A DNA stretch of 6,145 nt, from positions 1-6,145 of the forward strand of contig JAKAVU010000158.1 of NCBI GenBank assembly GCA_021817185.1. The letters are read 5' to 3'. The DNA is from a bacterium. GTDB taxonomy: Bacteria; Chloroflexota; Dormibacteria; UBA8260; Bog-877. Numbering within the stretch: the stretch's first letter is position 1; each line of letters begins with the position of its first letter. The translations under genes and the position numbers were made by a program. Positions 1 through 5,398 of this stretch are shown here, one piece after another. The notes beneath the pieces were generated by a model. It was not told the origin of the DNA. It saw only the letters and a list, made by a program, of their open reading frames with translations, and did no database searches.

Positions 1-444
1 GGTGTCTGCGGTGTCGAGCGTGGTGCCATCCATGGAGACCACCCGCCATCCCCGATAGAACGCGCCCCGGCTATCCAGCTGCGCCAGCGGTACGCAGGCG
101 GCTGTGAACAGCGCTTTCAGGGGCGCCGACCCCAGTCGCGCTCGCGCCTTCGAGATCGCCACCGAACTCGGCCGTTGTAGCGCATTCCGGGCCCGCCCGA
201 GCAGACCTTCGGTGAGCTCACGCAGCACCTCCTCGTAGCCTGCTTCTCGGAACAGGGTCATCGCCAGCACGTAGTAGACAACCATCCGTGCCGGTAACAG
301 CCGGTAGCGCAACTCACGCTTCCCAGTGCTCTCGATCGCCTGGTCCACCAAGTCCTGGGGATAGGTTGCCGTCAGCACTCCCAGGGCGATCCGGTCGCGC
401 AACCGCCGACCATCCTCAGGCTTCGGCTGTCCTACCCGTGGCAC
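1..444 (-). CDS. IS4-family transposase, N-terminal part (runs off left edge)
   Basis: The 148 visible residues are the N-terminal part of a DDE transposase that cuts and pastes its own insertion sequence. Residues 1-12 (VPRVGQPKPEDG) and the segment LLPARMVVYYVLAMTLF, followed by GYEEVLRELTEGL, match the helical N-terminal domain typical of actinobacterial IS4 transposases. The last residues, SMDGTTLDTADT, contain the DG motif holding the first catalytic Asp (about D139). The remaining DDE residues and the YREK region would lie left of the window. I chose GTG at 444 because the conserved N-terminus begins there; the frame stays open upstream but an ATG at 454 is out of frame. No frameshift is seen in the visible part. 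The family call rests on recalled motifs, not on a search. Confidence 0.85.
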   Translation of the reverse strand, partial: MPRVGQPKPEDGRRLRDRIALGVLTATYPQDLVDQAIESTGKRELRYRLLPARMVVYYVLAMTLFREAGYEEVLRELTEGLLGRARNALQRPSSVAISKARARLGSAPLKALFTAACVPLAQLDSRGAFYRGWRVVSMDGTTLDTADT

Positions 445-450
445 CCACCC

Positions 451-456
451 ATTATA
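451..456 (-). promoter_or_regulatory. -10 box of the IS4 transposase, leaderless type
   Basis: A perfect TATAAT on the minus strand ends 6 nt before the GTG start at 444, which would put the transcription start at or next to the first base of the codon. No good -35 hexamer is seen 17-18 bp upstream, and no Shine-Dalgarno sequence fits between the box and the start. Confidence 0.55.
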
Positions 457-581
457 CCACCTTTCGGGTCTAAGTTACTGGTATTGTGCCTAGACCCGGT
501 CTGCCTGCCTACCGCGTTGCAATATCAGGGGCAGACATTTACCTGAGGGGATGATCACCTCGACGCTATTTTCGAGCTCGC

Positions 582-995
582 TCACGGCAGGATGGTAAAG
601 CTCGCCGTGTGATCGGGCCGCACCACGCCGAAGTGGCGACGATCAAGGGTTGCGACAGTGGTAATCCCTAGTCGTTCCGCCGTCGCGATGACCGATGCGT
701 CTACCGTGCCCAGGGGCAGGGACCGATACTTGGACACGAGCTCGGCGATCCTCAGCCAGTCGGCGGGATGAACCGGCTCAACCGATAGGACGCCACTCGC
801 GAGGTCACCAAGGAATCGAACCTCAGGGTTAGTGCCTAGCCGACTTGCGATCAGATAGACGACTTCGGTGACGACGAGCTCGGGGACGAGAAGTGGGCCC
901 GGGTGGGTCTGCAGGAGGTCGAGGCATACCGCGTGATGCCGATCATCGGCATCGACGTACGCGTACAGAGGCCCCGCATCGACGAGGATGGCTAT
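582..995 (-). CDS. vapC: VapC-type PIN-domain ribonuclease toxin
   Basis: This is the toxin of a type II pair; PIN toxins are Mg-dependent RNases that cut tRNA or other RNA and are neutralised by VapB. Counting from the Ile codon at 989, the acidic residues sit at D4 (ILVDAG), E42 (VTEVVYLIA), D97 (TVDASVIATAERLG) and D116 (TLDRRHFGVVRP), all intact over 135 residues, a normal VapC length. The start is odd. The frame is closed by TGA upstream at about 1025, and no ATG, GTG or TTG occurs before D4. ATA at 995 overlaps the vapB stop as ATAG and would give the usual A-I-L-V-D-A-G beginning, so I place the start there tentatively. Translation would be coupled to vapB. Either an AUA start gives weak expression, or the toxin has been silenced. 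Confidence 0.85.
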   Translation of the reverse strand: MAILVDAGPLYAYVDADDRHHAVCLDLLQTHPGPLLVPELVVTEVVYLIASRLGTNPEVRFLGDLASGVLSVEPVHPADWLRIAELVSKYRSLPLGTVDASVIATAERLGITTVATLDRRHFGVVRPDHTASFTILP

Positions 996-1216
996 CGGGT
1001 CATCTCCGAACTCAGGATCTCCTCAATCCGGTCCGAGATGTCATTAACGCCACTGTTGCCTGCCCCGGCCGCCAAGAGCTGCCTCGGGGTGGTTATCTTG
1101 AAGTACGCCTCCAAGGCCTCCCGGGTGACCGCCGCGATGGGGACGCCCCGCATCTCGGCTTCGCGGCGGAGGATGCTGTCAAGGGTATCCGGGAGTTTCA
1201 CGGTGGTTCGCTTCAT
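992..1216 (-). CDS. vapB: VapB-type ribbon-helix-helix antitoxin
   Basis: A 74-residue protein. Residues 1-9 (MKRTTVKLP) form the beta strand of a CopG/RHH_1 DNA-binding domain, and residues 10-40 (DTLDSILRREAEMRG, then VTREALEAYF) form its two helices. The C-terminal third, rich in acidic residues (DISDRIEEILSSE), is the expected toxin-binding tail. The family dimerises on an operator and represses its own operon together with the toxin. The ATG at 1216 directly abuts a palindrome that is a good candidate for that operator. The stop codon overlaps the presumed vapC start. The protein looks complete. Confidence 0.88.
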   Translation of the reverse strand: MKRTTVKLPDTLDSILRREAEMRGVPIAAVTREALEAYFKITTPRQLLAAGAGNSGVNDISDRIEEILSSEMTR

Positions 1217-1232
1217 GGTATGCCAGCATACC
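1217..1232 (-). promoter_or_regulatory. Candidate VapB operator: 7-2-7 palindrome overlapping the -10 box
   Basis: On the minus strand the sequence reads GGTATGC-TG-GCATACC, a perfect inverted repeat whose last base touches the vapB ATG. It contains TATGCT (1230-1225), a TANNNT -10 box lying 8 nt before the ATG, so bound VapB(C) would cover the promoter. A GAGG at 1236-1233 is too far from the ATG to be a good ribosome site, which also favours a leaderless mRNA. An 8-bp palindrome CACCGGTG (1246-1253) lies near the -35 position. Confidence 0.65.
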
Positions 1233-1302
1233 TCAGGGGCGGCGTCACCGGTGCCGATGAGTCGGGAAATTGGGATCTACCGGCCCCGTTAAACACTGTG
1301 AT

Positions 1303-1428
1303 TCAGCGGCCGACCAGGTCGCTGATAGCTCGGAGTGCCGCATCGACAAGCTCCTCGTCGACTTCTGCCAAGGCTCGAAGATCGTCGAGGACTTGGGGGA
1401 GCAGCGTCCGGCGCCAGGCTAGCGGCAC
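1303..1428 (-). pseudogene. Toxin-like ORF, truncated partner of the Phd-like antitoxin
   Basis: A 41-codon ORF starts with GTG three bases after the antitoxin stop (TGA-gag-GTG) and reads VPLAWRRTLLPQVLDDLRALAEVDEELV, ending AISDLVGR then TGA. The spacing is that of a toxin translationally coupled to its antitoxin, and the helical start suits a RelE/ParE-like toxin. Those toxins are usually 80-100 residues, so the catalytic C-terminal half is missing. I find no continuation in the two other minus-strand frames between 1303 and 1233. It may be a deletion remnant or a short protein of its own; the toxin identity comes from context rather than from a motif. Confidence 0.45.
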
Positions 1429-1431
1429 CTC

Positions 1432-1668
1432 TCAGCGGTAGTGGCTCGGGTCACGGCCCAACGCCACGGCGACTTCGTCGAGGTCGGTCCAGGCGTCGCC
1501 AGCCTCGGCGAGGCGATGCCTTGCCTCGGTTGCATCCAACAGGTCCTCGACGGCAGGAGCTAGCTCTGCCCAAAGCTCCCAGGCCACGATCACGCCCTGG
1601 GGCTTGCGGTGGCTGTCAAAGGCCACGGGCTGAGCCGCAGCCTCACCCAATCGGCCGGACACAGGCAC
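1432..1668 (-). CDS. Phd/YefM-like antitoxin, possibly N-terminally damaged
   Basis: The 78-residue product contains QPVAFDSHRKPQGVIVAW followed by ELWAELAPAVEDLLDA, the strand-turn-strand and first helix pattern of Phd/YefM antitoxins. An acidic tail follows, ending LDEVAVALGRDPSHYR. Such proteins bind DNA by the N-terminus and neutralise a RelE/Doc-type toxin by the C-terminus. The GTG at 1668 has neither a Shine-Dalgarno sequence nor a -10 box. The same frame continues upstream to an ATG at 1713 (MADGVES) but is broken by a TAG at 1692-1690. The true N-terminus may therefore have been lost to a nonsense mutation. It is followed by a truncated toxin-like ORF, so the whole pair appears decayed. 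Confidence 0.6.
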   Translation of the reverse strand: MPVSGRLGEAAAQPVAFDSHRKPQGVIVAWELWAELAPAVEDLLDATEARHRLAEAGDAWTDLDEVAVALGRDPSHYR

Positions 1669-1692
1669 GGCTGTGGCAGACGTGGCCGGCTA

Positions 1693-2057
1693 ACTTTCGA
1701 CACCGTCGGCCATCAAGAGGCCCTGGAGATGTCCCGTCCGAGAGGGACTGCCGGCAGCTGGCCCCTCGCTGCGCTGGGTTGCCCGCGCTGCGATGCGAGT
1801 GCTCGCCTTGATCGGTGTCTGACCCACTGCCCAAGACGCCCCTCCGCCTTGCTCACAACGGTCCCTATTTGGTAGGAGTGGCTGACGCGCGGTCCCAACC
1901 GGCCACTTCCTCCCTCGCCACCCCCTGCCAGGGCTTTGCCACCAACTCCTACGGGCCATCACCCTGCAACTCGCCATCCTCGCTCCCCTCTACCAGCCCA
2001 GGTCAGGAAACTCCCGGCTGACTTTGAAGTGATCCATGGCCGAGGTTACTGGTGCCG
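1693..2057. other. Non-coding or decayed stretch, no convincing gene
   Basis: Open frames on both strands here are short, use many rare codons (AGG, AGT) and show no motif. A plus-strand fragment reading LRWVARAAMRVLALIGV (about 1766-1818), and a second one reading LLRAITLQLAILAPLY in another frame (about 1948-1995), look weakly like the hydrophobic tail of a transposase, but nothing continuous supports this. I see no terminator or RNA gene. Confidence 0.4.
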
Positions 2058-2087
2058 TTGACACTGAGTTGAGGGCCGACCTACGCT
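2058..2087 (+). promoter_or_regulatory. Near-consensus promoter for the CPT-like kinase, leaderless
   Basis: A perfect TTGACA (2058-2063) is followed after 18 bp by TACGCT (2082-2087), a TANNNT -10 box. The box ends 6 nt before the ATG at 2094, so transcription should begin at or within a base of the start codon. No ribosome binding site lies upstream of the ATG, consistent with a leaderless mRNA. Confidence 0.7.
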
Positions 2088-2093
2088 GCGGCG

Positions 2094-2726
2094 ATGATCG
2101 CCCCAGGTCGAGTCGTAATTTTAAATGGCACGTCGAGTGCAGGCAAATCTACGATAGTCCAAATGTTCTGCGCAGCCCGCGCAAATTTGGGCGACTTGTG
2201 GATCCCAATCGGAACGGACGACTTCAACGCGAAGTTACCCGAGCAGTGGTTTAGCGCAGGCGACTTCGAAGGCCCATTCAGCCGTGATGGGGTGCGGCTC
2301 GTGCCCGCCGCCGAGGGCGTTCAGGTGCGCGTTGGCGACGTTGGTCGTCGGCTGCAGAGTGCGTACCACCGAACGGTAGCTACCGTGGCGAGAGTCGGTT
2401 TCAATGTTGTTGTCGATGACGTCGCAATTGACCAAGCGGACGTACTCGACTGGGCGGAAGCTCTAGAAGGTTTACCAGTCAAGTGGGTGGCAGTCCGCTG
2501 CGATGCGCTGGTTGCGAAAGTGCGCGAGCAAGCACGGGGTGATCGATATCCTGGCCTCGCGCTCGGGTTGAGTGCGATCGTCCACCGATATGCCCGCTAC
2601 GATCTGGAGCTAGACACAACCCAATCGCGTCCAGAGGACTCATGCGCACGGCTGATCGCGATGGTGACGGGCTCCGGACTGAAGCCAGTAGACGTAAACA
2701 CTAGGCGCAAGGGGACCCGCTTCTGA
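2094..2726 (+). CDS. Chloramphenicol phosphotransferase-like P-loop kinase
   Basis: An intact 210-residue P-loop kinase. Walker A is GTSSAGKST at residues 12-20. GTDDF (40-44) aligns with the catalytic Asp of Streptomyces venezuelae CPT, D42 being the likely base. VVVDDV (105-110) is the Walker-B-like strand. WVAVRCD (131-137) followed by RGDRYPGLA (148-156) is the family's characteristic lid region, and HRYARYDLELDT follows. CPT transfers phosphate from ATP to the 3'-OH of chloramphenicol, and the fold is related to zeta toxins and other small-molecule kinases. Most CPT-like proteins have no tested substrate, so resistance to chloramphenicol is not shown. The start is fixed by an upstream in-frame TGA at 2070. 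The gene stands alone on the plus strand with its own promoter. Confidence 0.88.
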   Translation: MIAPGRVVILNGTSSAGKSTIVQMFCAARANLGDLWIPIGTDDFNAKLPEQWFSAGDFEGPFSRDGVRLVPAAEGVQVRVGDVGRRLQSAYHRTVATVARVGFNVVVDDVAIDQADVLDWAEALEGLPVKWVAVRCDALVAKVREQARGDRYPGLALGLSAIVHRYARYDLELDTTQSRPEDSCARLIAMVTGSGLKPVDVNTRRKGTRF

Positions 2727-2732
2727 GAAGCG
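2718..2732 (+). repeat. Perfect hairpin with the kinase stop codon as its loop
   Basis: CGCTTC-TGA-GAAGCG is a 6-bp inverted repeat whose three-base loop is exactly the stop codon of the CPT-like gene. There is no downstream T-run, so it is not a classical intrinsic terminator. It could act as a weak terminator or protect the mRNA 3' end, or be chance. Confidence 0.5.
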
Positions 2733-2798
2733 ATTGCCGTAGTGACGATACGACCACCTCGGGCAGCGGGTCAGGTGCGTTCGTTGCCACCCAACGCG

Positions 2799-3296
2799 CT
2801 ATCCCCGGGGGAAGGCGGTGACCAAGGTGGAGGAGATCGGGCGTGCGTGGTGGGCCCACGTCCGGGAGGGACTAGCCTTGGGGGAGGTGGCCCGGCGGTT
2901 CGTTGAAAGTCGCCCCACGATTTGGCAGGCGGCGTGGGGGCGAGGGACATCGCAGTGATAGCAGCGGCCGTCGCGGTCCAAGCCAGTGATGGGCTCGCTG
3001 GGCCCAGTCGTGACGATCTGGGGGAAGAGGACCGCCACGGGGCGCGGAGGCCGCGGCACAGGGTGCGACAGATCGAGGAGGGGTGGCGAGAGGATCACTG
3101 CCTCGTCGAAAAAACTCATTGACCCTGCTCCACCGACCTCGGACGCTCCCACGATCCAGGTAGCCGGGATGGCTTCGATGGAGCAGTCGCCAGAGGCCGG
3201 ACCCTGCCCGACTATCACGACTCTGGCCGGTACCCCAACCCAACTAGCCTTCACATGAAGGGGAGCATTCAGGGCGCTGACCCATGCCTCCGTCAC
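2799..3296 (-). CDS. Unknown protein, overlapping the lipoprotein gene
   Basis: A 165-codon ORF starts with GTG at 3296 in a 4-bp GTGA overlap with the lipoprotein stop, the arrangement of translationally coupled genes. I do not recognise it. The first 115 residues are rich in Val, Pro and Gly (for example ARVVIVGQGPASGDC, ATWIVGASEVGGAG) and use G/C-ending codons as often as the neighbour. Around residues 110-122 there is CYHC followed by HAAC, which could bind a metal, though this is only suggestive. The last 45 or so residues lie antisense to the small helix-turn-helix ORF and look compositionally different, so the native end may have been replaced. There is no signal peptide or membrane segment. 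Confidence 0.45.
   Translation of the reverse strand: MTEAWVSALNAPLHVKASWVGVPARVVIVGQGPASGDCSIEAIPATWIVGASEVGGAGSMSFFDEAVILSPPLLDLSHPVPRPPRPVAVLFPQIVTTGPSEPITGLDRDGRCYHCDVPRPHAACQIVGRLSTNRRATSPKASPSRTWAHHARPISSTLVTAFPRG
2818..2958 (+). CDS. Small helix-turn-helix-like ORF, possible transposase relic
   Basis: A 46-codon ORF starts with GTG behind a strong purine-rich ribosome site (GGGGGAAGG, 4-5 nt spacing). It reads VTKVEEIGRAWWAHVREGLA, then LGEVARRFVESRPTIWQ, resembling the trihelical helix-turn-helix of transposase N-termini (IS30 or HTH_23 type, where LxEVARRxGxSRPTV is usual). It ends with TGA soon after the recognition helix, and I found no frame to the right that continues a transposase. 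It is therefore either a broken transposase start or a tiny DNA-binding protein. It lies antisense to the tail of the unknown ORF at 2799-3296, and both cannot easily be real over their full length. Confidence 0.35.
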   Translation: MTKVEEIGRAWWAHVREGLALGEVARRFVESRPTIWQAAWGRGTSQ

Positions 3297-3865
3297 CCCC
3301 TTGCAGGTGCGACCTCCAGATCGACTGGTACGGTCAGTCGGAGCCGGTGTTTCCCTACGGCGTAACTAATGAACACCGTTCGAAGACTCCAGGCTTTCGC
3401 GTAGCCCCGAGACAGAGCGACCGTGATCGCCAAATCGTAGAAGACGCCGTGCCCCAACTGACTACCGCCTGCGCTTTTGAAGGCGGAGAGTAAGACCGGG
3501 TCAATTCGCCCGGGTCCGGGCCCTTGACTTGCCTGGAGGGCCGATGCTTCCGGGCCGGGTAGCTTTTGGATTCCGGCCCATACCACAGTCCCTCCAGCTC
3601 CCATTGGTGCGAGACCGAGGCCCAGCCCAATCAACTGGACGTTGGCCGTTCCCTGGACCTTGAGTACCGCGACACCGTCAGTGACCACCTGTGCAGTCGG
3701 GCCGGAGAGAGCGGCGATCGAGGTAGGTGAAGCCGCCTTGAGGTTAACCAGGAATGGTTGGTGCCCAGCCACCTCCTTGGACGCACAGGAAGCCATGGGA
3801 ACGGCCAGCAATGCTGATGCCAATACGATCCCAACCTTGAAGGTCGCGGGCGTCCACATAGCCAC
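3293..3865 (-). CDS. Putative secreted lipoprotein of unknown function
   Basis: The 190-residue product begins with a short basic n-region (to K10), a hydrophobic core (VGIVLASALLAVP, 11-23) and the lipobox M-A-S-C27, so it should be lipid-anchored at Cys27 on the outer face of the membrane after Sec export. The mature part is about 164 residues of mixed strands with a Gly-rich middle (LIGLGLGLAPMGAGG); I recognise no domain. The start is GTG at 3865, 6 nt after a TAGGAT -10-like box, or ATG at 3859 with AGG 5 nt upstream; both give a working signal peptide. Its stop overlaps the next ORF, and the two probably form an operon. A solute-binding or envelope role is possible but unsupported. Confidence 0.7.
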   Translation of the reverse strand: MAMWTPATFKVGIVLASALLAVPMASCASKEVAGHQPFLVNLKAASPTSIAALSGPTAQVVTDGVAVLKVQGTANVQLIGLGLGLAPMGAGGTVVWAGIQKLPGPEASALQASQGPGPGRIDPVLLSAFKSAGGSQLGHGVFYDLAITVALSRGYAKAWSLRTVFISYAVGKHRLRLTVPVDLEVAPARG

Positions 3866-3871
3866 CTCGCC

Positions 3872-3877
3872 ATCCTA
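3872..3877 (-). promoter_or_regulatory. Possible -10 box for the lipoprotein operon
   Basis: TAGGAT on the minus strand fits TANNNT and ends exactly 6 nt before the GTG at 3865. The -35 region is unconvincing. It is less certain than the boxes at 2082 and 5611 because a ribosome site for the ATG at 3859 is also present. Confidence 0.35.
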
Positions 3878-3887
3878 GGCAAATTGG

Positions 3888-4090
3888 GGACACTTCAGGC
3901 AGCTCGGCGCAGGCCTCGGCTTTGGCGCGAGCGTACTGGTCACGCGCCGACCAGACGCCTCCATCGCCTCCGCGACCACCCAGCGGCCGTCATGGCGCTG
4001 GTAGGCGCTCCCCTCGCGATTCCCCCCGCCGGCCCTCGTCCGCGTCAGTCCGGGCGAGTTCGCCTTGGTCCGTCTGCCGTTGGTGTCCAA
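3888..4090 (-). pseudogene. Tyrosine integrase N-terminal relic, frameshifted
   Basis: Reading leftwards from about 4015, REGSAYQRHDGRWVVAEAME is the classic start of phage-type tyrosine integrases (GSIYQRKDGRWVAA), the arm-site DNA-binding domain. The match then moves to a different frame at about 3938, where YARAKAEACAEL corresponds to the family's YGRTKAEARAKL. A single-base deletion or two-base insertion near 3938-3945 explains this. Nothing of the core-binding or catalytic domain (R..HxxR..Y) follows; the lipoprotein gene begins immediately. The gene is a dead fragment and marks a former integrative element or prophage here. The upstream part (MDTNGRRTKANSPG) does not look like integrase. 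Confidence 0.6.
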
Positions 4091-4100
4091 ACTGGTGTCA
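4080..4100 (+). repeat. Two-unit direct repeat, 12-bp period (copy A)
   Basis: Units TTGGTGTCC (4080-4088) and CTGGTGTCA (4092-4100) lie one 12-bp step apart. The 21-bp block matches a second block at 5482-5502 at 17 of 21 positions. Its position just upstream of an integrase relic fits recombinase arm-type or excisionase sites, but this is inference. Confidence 0.5.
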
Positions 4101-4136
4101 ACCGGGGCGCGCGGTCGGTCGTGGGTCGGTTTGGAC
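4085..4136. repeat. Inverted repeat GTCCAAAC ... GTTTGGAC
   Basis: GTCCAAAC (4085-4092) and its perfect complement GTTTGGAC (4129-4136) are separated by 36 bp. The left arm overlaps the 12-bp-period repeat. It may be a binding site or the scar of a small element; no gene spans it convincingly. Confidence 0.4.
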
Positions 4137-4255
4137 CGCTGGATGCTTGACTTGGGCCGCCTCTCCGGTGACGGTGCCGCTGAGGCCGCCCGCCAGACCG
4201 CGGGTGGCCCTGTGGCCGCGACTCCGGCTCGCCGAGGTGTCGTTCGGTGCTCGGC

Positions 4256-4984
4256 TCAGCCGGAGCGAGACTCCAGCACGCCCAGGTCCCGCTCGGCGTA
4301 CTCGTTGTGCAACCATTCCTCATTCAGGATGACCTGGAGGCAGTGCAGAACCGGCTCGGGTCGGTTCGGGTGGCCTGGGGTATCGGGAGGGGCGCAGATG
4401 CGGTCGAGCTGGTCCGCGGTGAGGTTGGCGAAGGTCTGCGCCACCTCGGCCTGGCGCTGACGCCGAACCTGCACCACCTGCTTGAGCGAGGGGCGCGCTT
4501 CCATGTCGACGCCCAGACTCGCCGGATCGCTGAGCCAGGCTCCGGCCAGCCCCCAGGGGTGATAGGGGTGAGGCATCTGGAGGACCATCCGCCGCAGCCA
4601 GCAGTCAGTGGCGAAGATCAGGTGCCGCAGGGTCTCGACGAAGCTCCACTCGAAGTCCACGCGCTCATGAAGCAACTCCTGCGGCACAGCCTGGGCGCGA
4701 GCCATGGTCGCCTCCCAGCGACTCTCGACGATCGCCCAGCCCCGGGCCAGGCCTGGGGGGTCGGTGGCGCGCAGTTGGGCGCGTTCCGGAGAGCGCCGTT
4801 CCAACTCGGCCCGGATGAGAGGCTCGACGTCCACGCCGTTGATGCGCAGGCCTTCGATGAATCCCGAGATCTCCGCCCCCGCGAAGTGACCATCGGTGAT
4901 TCGGGCTTGCTCGAAGTCGGGGGAGTGCAGGCGCGCGCCGGCGAAGTTGAGGTCCTCGAGCCGCGGCGCCGGCTCGATGCTCAT
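4256..4984 (-). CDS. DinB-family protein with pentapeptide-like N-terminus
   Basis: The product is 242 residues from ATG at 4984. The first 45 residues (LNFAGARLHSPDFEQARITD and onward) have an A-x-L/F-x-x spacing like pentapeptide repeats; IEGLRINGVDVEPLIRAELERR follows, a join seen in actinobacterial DinB proteins. From about residue 80 the four-helix DinB_2 domain follows, with candidate metal ligands H121 (ETLRHLIFA) and H226 in NEEWLHNEYAERDL. DinB-fold proteins include metal-dependent thiol S-transferases, but this subgroup's substrate is unknown. A TTG at 4999 has a better ribosome site (GGAGA, 8 nt away) and would add five residues. It stands alone, with no operon partner visible. Confidence 0.85.
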   Translation of the reverse strand: MSIEPAPRLEDLNFAGARLHSPDFEQARITDGHFAGAEISGFIEGLRINGVDVEPLIRAELERRSPERAQLRATDPPGLARGWAIVESRWEATMARAQAVPQELLHERVDFEWSFVETLRHLIFATDCWLRRMVLQMPHPYHPWGLAGAWLSDPASLGVDMEARPSLKQVVQVRRQRQAEVAQTFANLTADQLDRICAPPDTPGHPNRPEPVLHCLQVILNEEWLHNEYAERDLGVLESRSG

Positions 4985-4999
4985 GCCAGGCTCGGGCAA

Positions 5000-5298
5000 C
5001 GGACCATCTCCGCCGTTGCCGAGCGGCTCCCTGGCGGAAGCGCTACGGCTGGCAGCCCGACGGAAGCGCCCCAGCAGCGCCGCCGGTCGTTTCGGCTCAC
5101 CCGGTCGCCGCCGTCGTCCAGCTCCACCGCCAGCACCTGACCATCACTGCGCCGGTCCGCCCCCGAAGGCTTGGCACCGGGCTATCCTCGGGGATCTCAG
5201 TGGCAGATAGCCACGGGGTTGCGCACTTCGCCCGGCGGGTCGCTGCCCGGCCGTGCCTCCTCCAAACTGACCCACTACCGGACGGTCCGCATTTCACA
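5000..5298. other. Intergenic stretch, nothing recognised
   Basis: Upstream of the DinB gene. Open frames on both strands are short, rich in Arg and Pro, and carry no motif. The GGAGA at about 5008-5012 (minus) may serve the TTG start of the DinB gene. I see no promoter with both boxes. Confidence 0.4.
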
Positions 5299-5300
5299 GC

Positions 5301-5321
5301 TCTCAGACTAGCAATCTGAGA
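5301..5321 (-). terminator. Hairpin just 3' of the tRNA fragment
   Basis: TCTCAGA and TCTGAGA pair over 7 bp with a 7-nt loop, 8 bp beyond the tRNA CCA end. It would suit tRNA 3' processing or termination, but no T-run follows, so termination efficiency is doubtful. Confidence 0.4.
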
Positions 5322-5329
5322 TCAAAGAG

Positions 5330-5371
5330 TGGTGCCCGCAGCAGGACTCGAACCTGCAACCTTGGGATTGA
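5330..5371 (-). tRNA. 3' half of a tRNA gene (5' half absent), likely att site
   Basis: Read on the minus strand, the block ends with CCA (5332-5330), an A discriminator (5333) and the 3' acceptor strand TGCGGGC (5340-5334). It is preceded by a perfect T-arm GCAGG-TTCGAGT-CCTGC (5357-5341), a variable loop AGGTT and the 3' anticodon-stem strand TCCCA. To the right no GCCCGCA acceptor strand, D-arm or complementary TGGGA stem is found, so the gene is not complete. Such 3' tRNA pieces are what tyrosine integrases leave at the far end of an element inserted into a tRNA gene. The orientation puts the element on the right and the old chromosome on the left. The isotype cannot be read. Confidence 0.65.
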
Positions 5372-5398
5372 GAGGGCGACCAGGAGGCGTTCACTCGC

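Larger units (their letters stand above)
1..490 (-). mobile_element. Insertion sequence of IS4 type, one end (right boundary approximate)
   Basis: The transposase begins only a few tens of bases from the non-coding stretch 462-500, so the element's end should lie there. The sequence around 471-490 (taagttactggtattgtgcc) is the most likely place for a terminal inverted repeat, but the other end is outside the window and no target-site duplication can be checked. The boundary is inferred. Confidence 0.4.

Noticed and set aside
893..1441. Plus-strand open frames across vapBC
   Set aside because: Antisense to two genes with intact family motifs; no domain of their own.
1690..1977. A 95-codon minus-strand ORF ending MADGVES
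   Set aside because: Rare AGG/AGT codons, low-complexity Arg/Trp content and no motif. Its end matters only as the in-frame extension of the Phd-like antitoxin.
1766..1995. Plus-strand fragments LRWVARAAMRVLALIGV and LLRAITLQLAILAPLY as transposase C-terminal remains
   Set aside because: They lie in different frames with stops between, and the resemblance is only hydrophobic character; not enough to call an element.
4247..5140. A 297-codon plus-strand open frame opposite the DinB gene
   Set aside because: It is the antisense shadow of a gene with clear DinB motifs; its own product has no recognisable domain and continues past the DinB start into non-coding DNA.
5301..5321. Hairpin loop TTGCTAG read as a tRNA-Ser(GCU) anticodon arm
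   Set aside because: No D-arm, T-arm or acceptor stem surrounds it at the right distances; it is simply a hairpin downstream of the tRNA fragment.
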